A stretch of DNA of 64,000 bases, taken from NCBI GenBank assembly GCA_966211525.1, contig CBIHOZ010000015.1, positions 3,251 to 67,250 of the forward strand. Direction: 5' to 3'. The position numbers and the translations under genes are program-made. Source of the DNA: Ohtaekwangia sp966211525. Lineage in GTDB: Bacteria; Bacteroidota; Bacteroidia; Cytophagales; Cyclobacteriaceae. The notes under the pieces were generated by a model. That model was not told where the DNA came from. It did no database searches and saw only the letters and a list, made by a program, of their open reading frames with translations. Below are positions 62,721 through 64,000 of this stretch, one piece after another; position 1 is the stretch's first letter; each line of letters starts with the position of its first letter.

Positions 62721-62771
62721 GGTATAGTCTGGTTTCTCGATATAATTATTACGCAAGAACTTCCAGTAAAG

Positions 62772-62799
62772 AATAACGGAGGCTCTCACCTCCGTTATT
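62772..62799 (-). terminator. Hairpin terminator after the SusD gene
   Basis: A perfect 11-bp stem (AATAACGGAGG with CCTCCGTTATT) with a six-base loop and TTATTCTTT on the minus strand lies about 20 bases after the SusD stop. Readthrough would reach the VCBS gene about 50 bases further. Confidence 0.8.
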
Positions 62800-62821
62800 A
62801 TACTTCATTAATTGTTTATAA

Positions 62822-64000
62822 TCAATACCCCGAGTTCTGCGTAAGCGAATTGTTGCTTCGCTGAATCTCTGTAGCCGGTATTGGCAGGAAATACATCTTG
62901 TCATCCCACTTGCGGGTATTGTCGGCAACCATACCATAGATATAGTCGAACGAAGCGCCATCTTTGTATACATCTACACCGAGCGCTGGTTTGTCCAATG
63001 CATCCGGACCAATCTTCCAGCGTCTGATATCAAAGAAGCGGTGATCTTCGAGCGCCAGTTCAATGCGTCTTTCTCTGCGGTAACGCTCTTTCAGTTCGTC
63101 ACCACTTTCCGTTACATCCGGCATACCGAAGCGTGAACGTATGGCGTTGATAGCATTTCTTGCTTCTTCGTAGTTTTCAAGTTCAATTTGCGCTTCAGCA
63201 TAGTTCAGGTAAAACTCAGACAAGCGGAAGATGATCCACGGACCTTTGTTACCAGCATCCCATGCTTCACTCTCCTGCGCCCATTTTCTGAAATTATACC
63301 CAGTCTTCGAAGCATTGTGCGGTGAGTTGGTAGAAACCGTGAAGCGTGAATCTTTACCCGCCAGCAATGAAGAGTCAGGGTAAGTCTTATCACGGTACGG
63401 GCTATATACACCGCCTTTGAACGGAGCTCCATTATACAATATAGTTTCATAGAAGCGAGGATCGCGATCCACATACGGATTCTGATCATTGTAACCTGAA
63501 CCAGCTTCTGATGGAAGTAAACCATTGGTCAACTCATAATCATCTACCAGGTTCTGCGTTGGCGTAGTGGTGGCCCATCCGCCATTGCTGTTCGGAAAGA
63601 GCCACACATTTACACCCCAACCCTGGTTGTTCGTTTGTGTGAAATAACGTGCGAAGATTACTTCATTTGCATTTGTTCCGCGGAACATTGCACCATATTG
63701 TGTTGCATTTGCTACCAGTGATACACCGGCCAGATCCATAACAGCTTTGTTGGCATCACGTGCTGCAATCCATTTGCTGTCATCACCGGAAGTATTATAC
63801 AGCGCGCTTGCTGCATATAGTAATGTACGCGCCTTCAGCGCCATCGCTGCTTCTACAGAGGCTACACCGGAAGCGTAACCGCCATCCGTCATGGAAGGCA
63901 ACTTGGTGATTGCATCGTTACATTCGTTCACAATGAAGTTTACGATCTCATCGTATGATGCACGGGTAACTTCGTATGATTCGTTGAGTCCGTATGTTTT
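62822..64000 (-). CDS. SusD/RagB-type outer-membrane binding protein, partial
   Basis: The open frame runs off the right edge (about 392 residues visible; GTG 63931 is internal, the frame continues with KTYGLNESYEVTRASYDEIVNFIVNECND). It shows the SusD layout: helix-rich TPR part MALKARTLLYAASALYN, NEVIFARYFT, and the C-terminal WIIFRLSEFYLNYAEAQIELENYEEARNAINAIRSR and RRERRIELALEDHRFFDIRRWKIG. It binds glycan at the surface and caps the SusC porin, which should be encoded immediately beyond the window. Confidence 0.94.
   Translation of the reverse strand, partial: KTYGLNESYEVTRASYDEIVNFIVNECNDAITKLPSMTDGGYASGVASVEAAMALKARTLLYAASALYNTSGDDSKWIAARDANKAVMDLAGVSLVANATQYGAMFRGTNANEVIFARYFTQTNNQGWGVNVWLFPNSNGGWATTTPTQNLVDDYELTNGLLPSEAGSGYNDQNPYVDRDPRFYETILYNGAPFKGGVYSPYRDKTYPDSSLLAGKDSRFTVSTNSPHNASKTGYNFRKWAQESEAWDAGNKGPWIIFRLSEFYLNYAEAQIELENYEEARNAINAIRSRFGMPDVTESGDELKERYRRERRIELALEDHRFFDIRRWKIGPDALDKPALGVDVYKDGASFDYIYGMVADNTRKWDDKMYFLPIPATEIQRSNNSLTQNSGY

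Noticed and set aside
1..64000. tRNA genes, CRISPR arrays, insertion sequences or prophage
   Set aside because: No cloverleaf-like T-arm signature, regular spaced direct repeats, transposase motif or phage structural gene was seen in any intergenic region or ORF.

Overview
The window reads as chromosomal DNA of a Bacteroidota bacterium, most likely a Cytophagales-type member. This is inferred from SusD and VCBS/ASPIC polysaccharide-locus proteins, an ECF sigma factor with a hydrophobic tail, TAnnTTTG-type -7 promoter boxes, the birA / rsfS-ftsH arrangement and a flexirubin-type pigment cluster. I saw no tRNA, rRNA, CRISPR array, transposase or prophage gene.

Layout. (1) Bases 1-6.9 kb hold mixed housekeeping and exported proteins: a partial membrane protein, S-adenosylhomocysteinase, a DsbA/FrnE-like oxidoreductase, a sialidase-like propeller protein, and a coiled-coil lipoprotein. 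(2) 6.95-32.5 kb is one long minus-strand cluster for an aryl-polyene/flexirubin-type pigment. It carries an aromatic amino acid ammonia-lyase (starter acid), a PaaK-like ligase, AcpS, two ACPs, three catalytic ketosynthases plus two cysteine-less ketosynthase-like partners, a ketoreductase, two hot-dog dehydratases and a thioesterase. It also has an O-methyltransferase, a halogenase-like flavoenzyme, a CrtI-like oxidoreductase, acyltransferases, a C45 hydrolase, a glycosyltransferase, LolA-like and lipoprotein factors and a three-domain MMPL exporter fusion. Many genes overlap by ATGA and are probably translationally coupled. The dialkylresorcinol-forming darA/darB genes are not in the window. 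(3) 32.6-42.3 kb holds a patatin-type outer-membrane phospholipase and a probable metal (zinc) homeostasis locus: an FtsX-type permease with a His/Glu-rich loop, an ABC ATPase, two paralogous CFFCGG proteins, a His-rich lipoprotein and a COG0523 GTPase. One of its promoters is bracketed by two TGCAAC-N3-GTTGCA dyads. An rRNA-type methyltransferase and birA follow.

(4) 42.3-50.5 kb holds rsfS, ftsH, lpxH, an exported propeller-like protein, an NtrC-type response regulator and a TPR histidine kinase lipoprotein. (5) 50.5-64 kb is a glycan-utilisation locus: a GH2 C-terminal remnant, an orphan ECF sigma factor, a GH92 alpha-mannosidase, a sialidase-fold protein, a GH35 beta-galactosidase, a GH29 alpha-fucosidase, a giant VCBS/ASPIC lipoprotein and a SusD protein running off the right edge (SusC is expected just beyond).

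The most notable observations are the run of ten A's joining the glycosyltransferase to an out-of-frame DUF2062 domain that has no start codon of its own, the double operator over the metal-locus promoter, the hairpin inside the pigment operon just before a GTG-started thioesterase, and the truncated GH2 gene.
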